Positions 1 to 10,615 of a stretch of 64,000 nucleotides of DNA are shown here, one piece after another. Each line of letters opens with the position of its first letter. Positions within the stretch are counted from its first letter, which is position 1. A program made the position numbers and the translations under genes. The notes beneath the pieces were generated by a model. The model made no database searches, was not told the DNA's origin, and saw only the letters and a program-made list of their open reading frames with translations. Source of the stretch: Thraustochytrium sp. TN22 (lineage: Eukaryota > Sar > Bigyra > Thraustochytrida > Thraustochytriidae); the NCBI GenBank assembly GCA_013306675.1, contig JABLUY010000032.1, forward strand, positions 1-64,000, written 5' to 3'.

Positions 1-50
<50 letters not shown>

Positions 51-56
51 AGCGGC
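1..56. repeat. (GGC)n trinucleotide run
   Basis: About sixteen near-perfect GGC units open the window. In the VPS13-like frame they would read as polyglycine upstream of VVSRDGPRDE, and no stop interrupts them, so they may be coding. Confidence 0.8.
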
Positions 57-3000
57 AGTGGGGTGGTGTCCAGAGATGGACCTCGCGACGAGGCCAGGCG
101 CTTTTCGCGCGAGTCGCGCCGCTCGCGCGCGCTGTCCCTGGAGCTCGATGGAGACGCCGTGCAAGACCTTGAGCCAGACACGGACGAGGAGGAGTTTGAG
201 ATGCTCTCCGGCGCCGACTCTCCCGACAGTGACAGCGACGAGTTTGTGCCGACCGAGACAGGCGAAGCGGATCTGGAGGCCGGCACAGCGGTGCGGCGCT
301 CAAGCCGGTCACTGTGGGCGCGCGCTCGCAACATCAAGCGCGCCATAGCCAAGAGCCCGGCGCAGCGGCAGTCCGAAGAGCAGCTGATTGCGCACGCTCT
401 GGCGGTGCAGGACTCGCTCAAGCTGCAAGACAATCGCCTCCTCGGCCCGCCGTGCAAGGATCTGCGCGACTACGAAGACTGGAGTCATGTCTTGAAAGCG
501 CACGACGGCCGGCGCGGCCCGCTGTCCCTGCGGTGTCGTGTGACCAGCGCCTCCGATGCCGGTTTTCGACTGTCTATCCACACGCCGATGTGGTTCACCA
601 ACGAGTCGAGCGTGGAGGCGGTCGTGCAGACGGTTCGAGAGGGGGTTCCGGCCTTGAGCATCGTGTCACCAAAGCGGAGCTTGCTCCTGGCTAGCGACGA
701 GGTCTCGGTACAGTTGGCGCTGCATCGGTACGGCGATATGCTGTCCAGTGTGGAGACGACCGACTTTACATCCCCGACCTTTACGTTTAAGTTCAAGGAC
801 ACTTACGCAGGCCGCGAGGTGGTAAACAAGGCCGACTTTGTCGCCGCTGCCTCACGCGACGCCCCAAACACGCTTGACACGCGTGTTGTGCGGCTCTGGC
901 ACGCTATCTACGTCAGCAACAAGACGGAGGTGCTCCTGGAGCTCCGCGCGACGGGCGCTCATCGACGCATGGGCAGTGTCCTGCTACACTCCGGCCTGGA
1001 GCAGGCGCCCTGGCATTTTGGAAGTAGCCAGCTGCAGATTCGCTCTCGCTCGCGCGCCAACCCGACTGCGCGGGACGCGGACGAGGCTGGCTTGGCATCT
1101 CCGCAGAAGCGGAGGCAGGACGCGGCGGCGCAAGACGAGACGCCCGTGTCACAGCAGCGGGCCCGGGACCGTGATGGTGGCGGCGTGCTCGGCGGCACGC
1201 GGTCCGCTGCCAAGGTTATGGCAGACACGGTGCCAAGCAGCGATTGGTCTGGCGTGATCGATTTGAGCACGGACGCATTCAGCGAAAACTTCGTCAATTT
1301 GCCGATCGCGCTCTTCGACACAGACGGGATGCCGGTTCGTGTGGTGCGCATCAAGCAGACCCGCAGCACACACGCCGCGTCGACTTGCTTCGTGACATTC
1401 GAGGACGACGACCCGCCGACCTATGTGGTACAGAACCGCTCGTCGCGAACTGTGGTGATCAGCCAACGCGAGGCGTCGGGCGGGGCGGCGAGCGACGCCC
1501 TGGCGGCATGCGAGCACGTTCTGCTGCCTGGCTACTCGGTTCCGTTCGGATGGACAGAGCCCTCGCAGGACAAGCTCCAGATCCAGCTTCGTATGCAGCT
1601 GTCAGCAGTCGACAAGGAGCGCGTGCAGAACTCCGGCTTCATCCGTTTCCACGTCCCGGACGAGCTAACCTCCTCGTACCGGCTGTCCAAGGTGGGCAAG
1701 CTACGAAGCGTGACACTGGGGCCGGTCGTTATGTACGTGACCGTGGAAGTGCTCGGGTCGTCGCGTCTGCTGCAAATTCGCTGTGAGGCGACCGCGCACG
1801 GTGTCGCGGAGCTCAGCGAGCTGAAGAAGTTTCATTTTGCGGCGGATCGCGGGGATCCGGAAATCGGTGGTCGCGCACCCATTGGACGTGGCGGCCGCGT
1901 GTCCTCGTTCGGCTCTCTGGACGAGACCATTTACACCGCGGCGCACGGCGCTCGTGGCAAGAATGGGTCTGCCGGCGATACGGACGGCGGAGGCGGCACC
2001 AGAGGCAGTCTCTTGGGAGGCGGGACGCCGCGGCCGGCGCCAGGGGCTGCGAGCCGTCGCCACGGCAGGGCAGAACCGGACTCGCCGAGGCGCGGTGCTG
2101 CGAACAAGGCGGCGCCAGCGGCTGTGGAAGACGACGACGGAGATCCGGAGTTGGACGGCGGCGTGGAGAACCAGTACTCGGTGTCGGTGCATGTGCTGGA
2201 GGCGCGCGGCGTGGGCCCACCCAAGGGCGTACCGGCAGGGTTCCCGCGCGTCGTGGTCTACTGCGGAACGCAGTCAAACATGACGCCGGAGGCCGAGCCT
2301 TCGCTCAAGGTGATGGACCCTGGGTCTGCGCGCGGCCTCGGGAGCGGCGATGGCGGGATGCAGACGCACGACCCGCATAGGCTGGCCCAGGGCAAGGCCG
2401 TGGGTGACGTGCGGTGGGTGCACGCGCCTATGCGGTTTGGCTTCGATCACGTGAAGCCGCGCTTCGTGCGGTTCGAAGTCGTGCAACCCCTCGAGGATCA
2501 CGCAACGGGTCAGATGAGGAACGAGCGCCTTGGGATCCTGCAGGTCCCCATTCACGGGGAGTTCTACGACCGGCGAGACATTGCCAAAATCGCACCTGAC
2601 TGGATGTCCCTCAACCAGCAAGTGGGCGCCGGGCACCAGCATGTGCAGCTCCGCTTCGAGATCTACCTGCTGTCAAACATGAACTCACGACAGCAGAAGG
2701 CGCCTTTGATGTTGCGCGTTCGGCTCGCCGGCTTTGGGCTGTCCATCATCAGCAGCGCGCAACGGCGCGAGGACCTCTACGGGCGGCTGAGCGGCATCGA
2801 GCTTGGGATGCAGATGAGGGCGAACGGGCGCGTGTCTGCAACGCTGCGCATCAAGAGTTTCCAGGTGGACAACAATCAGCCCCTCGTGCAAAACCGTGTT
2901 TGCATCGTCCCAACGCAGAGCGAAGTCTCCTTTCTGGAAACTTACTGCAGCATCGGGCTGACGGGAAGCCATACCATCATCGTGGAAACGCTGCAGCTCG

Positions 3001-4252
3001 TGATGCAGAGCATGGAGGTGAAGATCGACGAGAAGTTCTTGGACGCCTGTCTTGGAGTGAGTCAGGAGCTTCGCAACCGCCAAGGCGAGCTCAAGGTGGT
3101 TCTGCGGCGCGCCAAGGCGTCCATCAATGGCACCTTTGAAGGAAAGCGGACAACATCGTACGAGTTCGAGGACGACCCAACCGTCGGTGACACACTCATC
3201 CTCCTGGACAGCAGCGACACGGAGCTGTTTCACAGTGTCTCCGTGCACCGGTTCTTCGCGGGCCACGCGCTGCAGACGATGGACATCACGAGCGAGGTTG
3301 ACCGTATTCTTCGGAGCCACATCATTGTGTACGTTCGCGACCTGCACGTGTACCCGATCAAGATCACACTCTCGTTCTTCTTTCGCTTCGGCGAATCCAA
3401 CTTCATCCAGCAATACCAGCAACCGGCGCTGGCCCCTTTCAAAGGCCTGCTGGCGGGCCTGGGAAAGTGGAGCGACGTTGTGATTCGATGTGGCGACGTG
3501 CACGAGACAGCAATCTTTGCGGATCCGCTCAAGATCGCGCGTCAGCTCGGCACGCGGTACGCCATAATGCTCTCCAAGCAGTCGTGGAAGGGTATTGGCG
3601 CACTGGAGATCTTGGGCAATCCGCAGCACTTCGTAGAGCGCGTTGTCGGCTCTCTTGCAAACCTGAGCACGGCCCCAGTGCTGGCGTTTCGCGACCATGG
3701 TCTGGAGCGCGCGAACGAGGTGCTCGGCAACTGCGTTGCGAGTGTCATCTGTACGTGCATCGCGGCACCTCTGCAACTCTTGGGTCGTATAACTGGGTCC
3801 TTGGCGACCATCTTCGAGGGAACCCGACCTGTGCGCCACCTGGGCATGCCGTTGCGCGTCCTGACGTCGGCCCTGCAGGCATCTCAGCAAGGCGTGGAGT
3901 TTTTCGACCCGCTGCATACGGCTGTGTACCCGCTGCGAAAGCCGCGGCACTTCAACGAACAGGGGCTCTATGAGCCCGTCGTGGGCGACGGCACGGAGCA
4001 ATCATCCGTTATTCAGATTCGGGTCGAGGGCTCCTCGCAACCTGTCCCGGCCGCCAAGGCCACGGCCAGAGCCAACCATCACGGAGATGACGGGTGTGTG
4101 CACGCTTCCGGCGCCGCGAAGGACTTCGCCCGGAAGGATGAGCGAACGACCCGCAGTGAGAGGCCGCGCGATGCTGGTGAGGTCGACGACGACGACGACG
4201 ACGAGGAGGAGGAGGAGGCCGCCGCCGCCGCCGACGCCGCCGCCGACGACGA

Positions 4253-4287
<35 letters not shown>

Positions 4288-4928
4288 CGGGCGAAGGGGA
4301 TGTCTGGGTCGAAGAAGATGACGCCGAGCGCTCGACCGGGAGCCGAAGCGCGAAGAAGGCAGATGCAGATCAACTCCGTGCGCACGAGAGCGGGGAGCGC
4401 GGGGCGCAGCGCAAAGCGCGACTTTCGATCGAGCTGCCGCGCCGCTTCGGGGACATGTGGCGTTCTGGGGATTCGGGAGGTCGGGGTCGAAGCCTGCACT
4501 CTCGCGCCGAGACCCAGGAGACTCTCCACTCGGCCGCTGCTGCAGAGAGCCTCCAATCACCCGTCACCCTCGTAGAGGAAAGCCCGCAGCTCAAGCACAG
4601 CCCCGGGTCTTTGCTGCGTCACTCGAGCTGGCGACGCGAGAGCTCGCGGAAGCGGCGAAGCCGGCTGGATCTCCGGTCGAACGGCAATGTGCAGTACCGG
4701 CCGACTTCGGCCCTGTCACACGCTGCAAGTCAAGATGCGGTTGCAGTCCTGGACGTCCTGGACCGCGGCTTTGTGGGGCTCACGGAGCAGGCCATTGAGG
4801 CCAATGCTGCGTCGCAGTTCCAAATCAACCACTCCATTCACCTGTGCATCATGTGCATCCCGGGCGTCAACTTCATTTGGTTCTTCGTCTACGTGTTGCA
4901 CTGCATCGGTGTCCTGCAGTGGTTCTAA
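1..4928 (+). CDS. VPS13: VPS13-like bridge lipid-transfer protein, C-terminal part (5' partial)
   Basis: VPS13 proteins move phospholipids between membranes at contact sites. The frame is open to the window start with no ATG before base 63, so the N-terminal part lies upstream. Numbering from base 63, residues 450-510 carry the repeat logic of the SHR-BD/VAB adaptor-binding domain (PTYVVQNRSSRTVVISQ, then YSVPFGWTEPS). Residues 880-1110 hold the VPS13 C-terminal region (LRVRLAGFGLSII; DLHVYPIKITLSFFF), followed by the ATG2/VPS13-like amphipathic stretch around 1130-1290 (NPQHFVERVVGSLANL). A long Asp/Glu/Ala run (bases about 4180-4310) follows. The last 30 residues are strongly hydrophobic, a possible C-terminal membrane anchor, which is not typical of VPS13. 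The stop is 121 bp from the convergent VPS39 stop. Family assignment is firm; the paralogue is not resolved. Confidence 0.85.
4180..4310 (+). repeat. GAC/GAG/GCC codon repeat encoding an acidic tract
   Basis: Purely GAC, GAG, GCC and GGC codons give runs of Asp, Glu and Ala in the VPS13-like protein just before its C-terminal region. The antisense strand reads as poly-Arg or poly-Val/Ala and is not a gene. Repeat slippage probably makes this segment variable in length. Confidence 0.85.
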
Positions 4929-5049
4929 CTTTGAAAGCAAGCAAACAAACAGATGAAAAAAGCAACAGAGGGAGTTGGCTTTCTTCTTCTTATTACATGT
5001 GTGAGATGTGTCTGATAGACGAGGCAGGGACGCATATCACCGCATACGA

Positions 5050-8000
5050 TCAGGAATCCTCGCTTGCGGACGTTTCGGGCAGGCAGGCGCGGTGCGCCAC
5101 GGATGAACGCGATGAGTCGACCGCAAATGGCATGGTGAGAATTGGGTCCTCACATATTCTGCACCGGGTGTCCTGTGTGATGCAGAAGTTGAGGCGCTGG
5201 TGGCGCGCGAGCTGGTGCAGGGTCTTGATGTTCTGCGCCGCGCAAAGATTCTTTTCGATGCGCAGCTGCGAGAGCCGCTGAGTGCTGGCGCGGAAAGCGA
5301 GGTTGAGGTACGTGCGCAGGTCGCTGAGGCGCATATCGGCTGGCAGCTTGGCGGTGACGAGACTCGGGTCGATCTGGTCGCCATGTCGCTCGAGGATGGC
5401 AAGGGACTCTGCGCGGTATCTTTCCGCGAGCTCCGGCTGAAAGTACAGACAGACGAGCTCAAGGAATGGGTTGGAGACGGCGGAAGGAGCTGTGGCGGCG
5501 GAAGGAGCTGCAGCACCTTCTGCGATGGGCGTGGCAGAGTGGCGCACACAGTAGGCCTCTGCCGCGCGTGGGTTGCCGAGGTCCTTGACGAGGATGAGGA
5601 GCGCCTCGCGGTGCCAGCCACACTTGGCAAGAAGTGCCGCCTTCTCCTCGAGCAGCGGGCGCGCAAACTTGGCGTGGTCGAGAAGGCGGGCAGCAAGGTC
5701 GGCCTCAAGGGTTGCCTCGTGATGGACGCCGGCCTCCTCAACGCGCGTGGCGAGCACCTCCGGGCGATCGATGAAGCTTGCAAATTCGGTACGAACCTGG
5801 TCGAAGAGCGGATCCGAGCAGCGCTCTAGTACGCGTACAAACTCGGTGGCTGTGCGCAGGTCGAAGGCGCGGTCAGCGCCGCTGGAGAGGTGGACCAGGT
5901 AGCGAAGGCGCAGGCGGCTTCGCGGGGAGTGATCAAACTTGTCCAGGTGCGTGAGGACGGCGTCGGGCTTGAGGTCGCGGGTGCTTGGGCCAAAGAATAT
6001 GGAGATGGCGCGCTCCGGGTCCTGCTCGAGTGTCCAGGCGGAAAAGGTCCAGACTAGGTCTGCGTCCTCCTGGTGTCCTCGCAGGAAGGCAACCGTCTCC
6101 TGAAGACCATCTACGCCTGGCTGAGTCAGGGTCCCGGCGCCGAAATCAGCCCAAATCTCGAGCGCGCGCTCGTGGTGCTGCCTGGCGTCCTTACCGGCCG
6201 TCGCGCCGTGAAGGAGCGCTGCTTCGTGGTGGCGGCCCGCAGTCGTGAGCAAGGGTGCACAGACGTCTGCGTCGAGCGCCGAGGCGGAGACGCAAAGATC
6301 GCGGAGGCGTTTCGTATCGCCATCCTGCTCGGGCGGGTCAAGGTAGAGGCGGAAAAGGGCGTAGTCCAGCCAGCCTTGGGCCTCCGCGCCTGGGCGATCC
6401 CGCGCGCCGCGCTGATTGACCAAAAAGGTCTTGAGGGCGCTCAGCATGGCTGGCTTGGGATCGGACACGTTCGGGTCGACGAGGCGTAGCATGGGCCAAG
6501 TCTCTCGGTCTGCGCGTGTGTCTGCCGGCGCGTCAGCGTGGTAGTCCACGTCCAAGTCGAGCAGGCGCAAGCGCGAGGGCTGATAGGAGGACGCGGAGGG
6601 GGGCGAGAGACGCGGGCACTGAGCGAGGAGCTCGCGCAAGTCGAGGCGCGCCTCTCCAAACTGGCGCAGGGCTCTCGCGAAGTGCGCGTGGCGGAGAAAC
6701 GCGATGGCGGCCTCCAGGTGAAAGTGCGCCTCGAGGTCGGCCCGGGAGTCGATGGTGGGCGGTGCGCCCAGCCCATCAACGGATGGTACGCCGGCGAGCT
6801 GCTCCCTGATGCGCCGCAGGAGCTTGGCGAGGCGCAGGCCATCGTTGGATCGACAGGTCTCGTCGTAGGGCTGAAGCACGCGCTCCGTGAAGATTCGCAG
6901 GGCGGCGGCCTGGTCGTCGGCGTCGAAGAGCTGCTTCATGCGCGCGCGTAGAGAGATGGTGCCGAGGGTGAGCACGGCCTGGGGAGTAAGCAAGAAGACG
7001 CCTCCGCCCGCGGTGAGGCTCTCCAGCACTGGCTCGTCATCGTTGGCGGTATCGGTGCGGAGCGCCGCGGCCTGTGTCGCAAGCGCGTTCCAGGGTGCCG
7101 GCGCGGCCATGGCGATCACGGGGAAGGTAAGCCTGGTAGTTTCCGAGACGGTGCCATGGGTATCTGCGGAATGCACTTGCACGTTGCGGCCGTCGTCGTG
7201 TATCGAGATGGCAAAGTCGAGCGTGCAGACCGTGTGCAGCGGCGGCGAGGACCACACGATGGTATTACCGCTCGGTTGCCCCGAGGCATCGATGACGATG
7301 CCGAGGATGTCGACGATGAGGAGAAACTTGCCTCCGCTCAGCGCACAGACGTGGGTTCCGCGCACGATGTGTTCTCCGCCGGCCACCGCCGCGTTGGTGG
7401 TGGTGTTGGTGTCGGGGTGATTAGGCGACCCGGGCGAAACGGTCGTTGCTGTTGCTGTTGCGGTTGCGGTTGTTCTTGCAGGTGATGGTGATGGTGATGA
7501 GGATGCGGAGGAGGATGATGTGGACGGCGTAGCGATGTGCGAAGACGACAAGGACGTGCCGGCTGCGGCGGGGAGCGACGCAGAGGGCAGCGCGGCCCCA
7601 GGGAGCACGTTCGAGCCGGTGGGCCCAGAAGACGGCGACGCGGGTGCGAAACCGAAGTTGAGCGTGCGACGGCGGCGCGGCTTCGCAGCGCCTAGGCTGG
7701 TACGGTAGTCGTGGACCTTGAGCGTGCGGCCTGAGGGCACGTCGATGAGAAGAATATGGTCCTCAAAGGCGACGCAGAGCTTGTGCAGCGCCCAGGCCGC
7801 GTCAAGCGGCGGGCTCGGCAGGCTGAGCGACTTCCATGGCTCGTGGCGCGCCCCAGTCCAGCGGAAAAGGTGCGCCTTGGTCGCGGTGAGTGCACAGACG
7901 GAGAAGTCTGGCTCCGGCGTTTCCTTGAGCACGAGTCCGAGCACCTCGCCTTTGACGACCAAGCGCGCTGCCGGCCGCGACACCAAGCGCTGCGCGTCGA

Positions 8001-8235
8001 GTGCTTCAACGGCGCCACCGCTGCCGCAGAGCGCCAGCACCACGCCGATCTCGCCCAGCGCCAGAAGTTGCACCACCGGCTTGCCGTCGGCTACGCGTGC
8101 CTCGCGCTGTCGGCCCTGCGCCACCAGGCACACGCGTCCATCCTCCGTGCCTACGTACAGCTGGTCGTAGAAGCTCGCCACGCACCGCGCCCCGCTCGCC
8201 ACGCCCCCGTCCCGCACCGCACTCGAGCTCAGCAT
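5050..8235 (-). CDS. VPS39: VPS39/VAM6-like HOPS tethering subunit
   Basis: Vps39 is the HOPS subunit that binds Rab7/Ypt7 and tethers late endosomes and vacuoles; in yeast it also works at vacuole-mitochondria contacts. The frame stays open to 8367, but that position is TTG. The first ATG is at 8235 (MLSSSAVRDGG), giving 1061 residues. An N-terminal CNH/beta-propeller follows (YVGTEDGRVCLV, about residue 25), with a Ser/Thr/Ala-rich insert near 200-290. The middle is helical solenoid (clathrin-heavy-chain-like repeats). The end shows the Vps39 C-terminal zinc-binding motif (CRICEDPI, then HRACLPE). Length and order suit VPS39; TGFBRAP1/VPS3 is the main alternative because both share CNH and the C-terminal motif. 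Confidence 0.85.
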   Translation of the reverse strand: MLSSSAVRDGGVASGARCVASFYDQLYVGTEDGRVCLVAQGRQREARVADGKPVVQLLALGEIGVVLALCGSGGAVEALDAQRLVSRPAARLVVKGEVLGLVLKETPEPDFSVCALTATKAHLFRWTGARHEPWKSLSLPSPPLDAAWALHKLCVAFEDHILLIDVPSGRTLKVHDYRTSLGAAKPRRRRTLNFGFAPASPSSGPTGSNVLPGAALPSASLPAAAGTSLSSSHIATPSTSSSSASSSPSPSPARTTATATATATTVSPGSPNHPDTNTTTNAAVAGGEHIVRGTHVCALSGGKFLLIVDILGIVIDASGQPSGNTIVWSSPPLHTVCTLDFAISIHDDGRNVQVHSADTHGTVSETTRLTFPVIAMAAPAPWNALATQAAALRTDTANDDEPVLESLTAGGGVFLLTPQAVLTLGTISLRARMKQLFDADDQAAALRIFTERVLQPYDETCRSNDGLRLAKLLRRIREQLAGVPSVDGLGAPPTIDSRADLEAHFHLEAAIAFLRHAHFARALRQFGEARLDLRELLAQCPRLSPPSASSYQPSRLRLLDLDVDYHADAPADTRADRETWPMLRLVDPNVSDPKPAMLSALKTFLVNQRGARDRPGAEAQGWLDYALFRLYLDPPEQDGDTKRLRDLCVSASALDADVCAPLLTTAGRHHEAALLHGATAGKDARQHHERALEIWADFGAGTLTQPGVDGLQETVAFLRGHQEDADLVWTFSAWTLEQDPERAISIFFGPSTRDLKPDAVLTHLDKFDHSPRSRLRLRYLVHLSSGADRAFDLRTATEFVRVLERCSDPLFDQVRTEFASFIDRPEVLATRVEEAGVHHEATLEADLAARLLDHAKFARPLLEEKAALLAKCGWHREALLILVKDLGNPRAAEAYCVRHSATPIAEGAAAPSAATAPSAVSNPFLELVCLYFQPELAERYRAESLAILERHGDQIDPSLVTAKLPADMRLSDLRTYLNLAFRASTQRLSQLRIEKNLCAAQNIKTLHQLARHQRLNFCITQDTRCRICEDPILTMPFAVDSSRSSVAHRACLPETSASEDS

Positions 8236-10615
8236 CGCGCCCGCTGGCGACCGGGCGACCGGGCGACCGGCCACTGAGCGAGCAGACCTGGGCAAGCCTG
8301 TCTGCCTCCGGCCTCGCCGCCGGTGGCTGCCTGCGCCGCGCCGCGCCGCGCCGCGCCGCGCCGCCAAGGCCTTCGCCCAGCCGGCAGCGCCCTCGTGGCC
8401 TTGAGATTCTACTGTTCAAATTCAAGTTCGAAGTTCAACTTGGTTGGTTAGACCGCTTCTTTGGATTTTCTTTCTCTCTGGTATAATTTTCCCAGAGTCA
8501 CCACCACACCCGAGTCGCGCTCTCCGTCAGGCCCCACGTCCGCCGCCGTGCCCGCCACCGTCACCGAAAGGAAGCATCATGACAGCAAGCCCTGCAGGTT
8601 GACACTTGCTTCGTCACGAATGCAGCTTTTGGCAAGCGACCAAGGCGCATGGCTTGACGAAACCTCAATCACAGTCATAACATCACTTGCTCCGCGTGCG
8701 GCAGCTCACAGCGCTCGAACAGAGACTACCAGGGCCGCCGCTGCAGGACACTGTCTCCAGACCGCAGACACAGCCTGAGACAGGCAGCTGCGATGATGAC
8801 CACGACCAGAGCTCGTCATCCTCGCACCGTCAAGTTGCCCTCTGGCTGCTGTGCAGCTGCGACAGCTTGCTCCTGTCCCGTACATCTTTTTCATGTGTGG
8901 GCAGATCAAGATGCCTTGCTCCACCTCATCTCAAGAGGCTCCCAGTGTGATGATGACATGATGATGTGCTGCAAAACGTGGCAGGCAGTAGGCCTAGCCT
9001 AGGCAGCACCGGCAGAGAGCGCTGCGAGTCGGAGCCTCCGAGTGCAGCCTGTCAGTGAGTCGTACCGCCGAGTTGCACTTGTTCTAGGCCTAGCTAGGCT
9101 TGCGGTGGCCGTGCAGTGCGGGCGTGCTACTAGCTGGCATAGCTAGCTAGCTAGACTATAGTTACAGCGTACGAGTCGTGCGACCTCGGACCGGTCCAAG
9201 GCCGAGTCTGACTGGTGTGCCGCACGCCGCCTCAGGACTCGGACCAGGCAGCCCGCGCAGCGCTCCGCGCAGCGGCCACGGCCCAGGCCGGAGACGCGGC
9301 GAGCGACCCCTCCTAGCTAGTAGAGCTAGGTACTCTAGCGTGCGACCACGAGCGCGTGCAGCCTTGGAGTGCAGTGCACTGGCAGTGGCAGTGGCGCAGC
9401 GGCAGTCCAGCCTGCGGCCCGGGCTCGGGCTGTGTGCAGCATGACGCAATCACAACTGCACAATGGCTGCGAGCCCGGGAGATTCGCACTTGATGCGCGT
9501 GGTCCGGTCGCGGGCGCGGGCGGTACGCCGAAGGGCGGGCACCGCGAGGCTGCCGTGCGCGCGGCTCTTATGGACCTGGCGCGCCGCGCGCGGCGCACAG
9601 CCCGACGCGCGCGTGCCGCTGCCGACGACGTCTGCAGGCCCGGTCGTGGCGGCGACGTGGTCCACGGTCGGCGCCGGAGATGAAGATGATGAGCTGCTGA
9701 CAGTGGTACCAGGCCAGTTGCTGCGTGGCAAGCAAGACAGGCTGAGCACGCTCGTTTGGCCGCGCCGCGCGGCGAGCTGAGCTGCGGCGCCAAGATGCGG
9801 CGGTGATTCGATCTTGCCCGGCTAGCTCTAGCTAGCTAGCTTTCCGTGGCCGCGGCGGCGCTCGCTCGCAGCGCGCCAAAACCAAATCCAGTGCGTGCAG
9901 CGGTGCACGGCGCTGCACGCAGCCAGCCAGCGGCCAGCCAGGCCGGGCAGCGCGCCGGCGCGGGCAGCCGCGCGCGCAGCAGCTTCCCGCCTCGCTGGAC
10001 GACTCGGAGTCTGCCAGTGGCGGCAGTGCACCTCCCACATTACCGTCTTTGACTTCTCTGTCAGCCAGAGGCCCGGCAGTGCACTGCCAGTGGCAGTGTA
10101 ACTTTTTCAACTAGCTAGTTGTGCAGCAGTCAGGCAGCTCGTCGGCCCCGACTCTCGAGACTCGGCGCGCGCGGCGGCGGCTGGCAGGCGCGCGGCGGCG
10201 CGGCAGACCCGGAGGTGCTGCGCGAGGGCGGGGCGGCCGGGCGGCGTGACGTGGCGGCGCGGGCGCCAGCGAGCGAGCGCGCGGCGGGCAGGCGAGCGAG
10301 CGCGCGGCGAGGCCGGCGCGCGAGGCGCAGCGGGGCGGAGCGAGCGAGCAAGGGCGGCGCGGCGCGCGTGGGCGACCAGCCTGGCGGCGCGAGCGAGCGC
10401 ACGAGGCGCGCGCGCGCGCGGCAGAGCGAGCGAGCAAGCGGACGAAGCGCGGCGCGGCGCGGCGAGGCGAGGCGAGGCGAGGCGAGGCGGAGCAAGGCCA
10501 GACCAGGCCTGGCCAGAGGCGTGGGCTCTAGCGCCAGCGACAGCGGCGGTTGGCAGGGCCCCGCGAGAAGGGGGTGGAGTAGTACGGGCTAGCGAGCCAG
10601 CCAGAGAGCGCTGAG
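8236..10615. promoter_or_regulatory. 2.4-kb divergent spacer between VPS39 and the GT4 gene
   Basis: No convincing gene. The region holds tandem AGCT/CTAG tracts (9083-9098, 9141-9154, 9820-9840, 10106-10117) and repeated CAGTG/CACTG words (around 9369-9400 and 10075-10100). A very GC-rich low-complexity leader of GAGCGAGCG and GGCGA units (about 10130-10500) lies before the GT4 start. It must contain both promoters; I see no clear TATA box. Confidence 0.6.

Noticed and set aside
2685-4001. 438-residue antisense frame within the VPS13-like gene.
   Set aside because: Shadow of a GC-rich gene; no domain or signal recognised.
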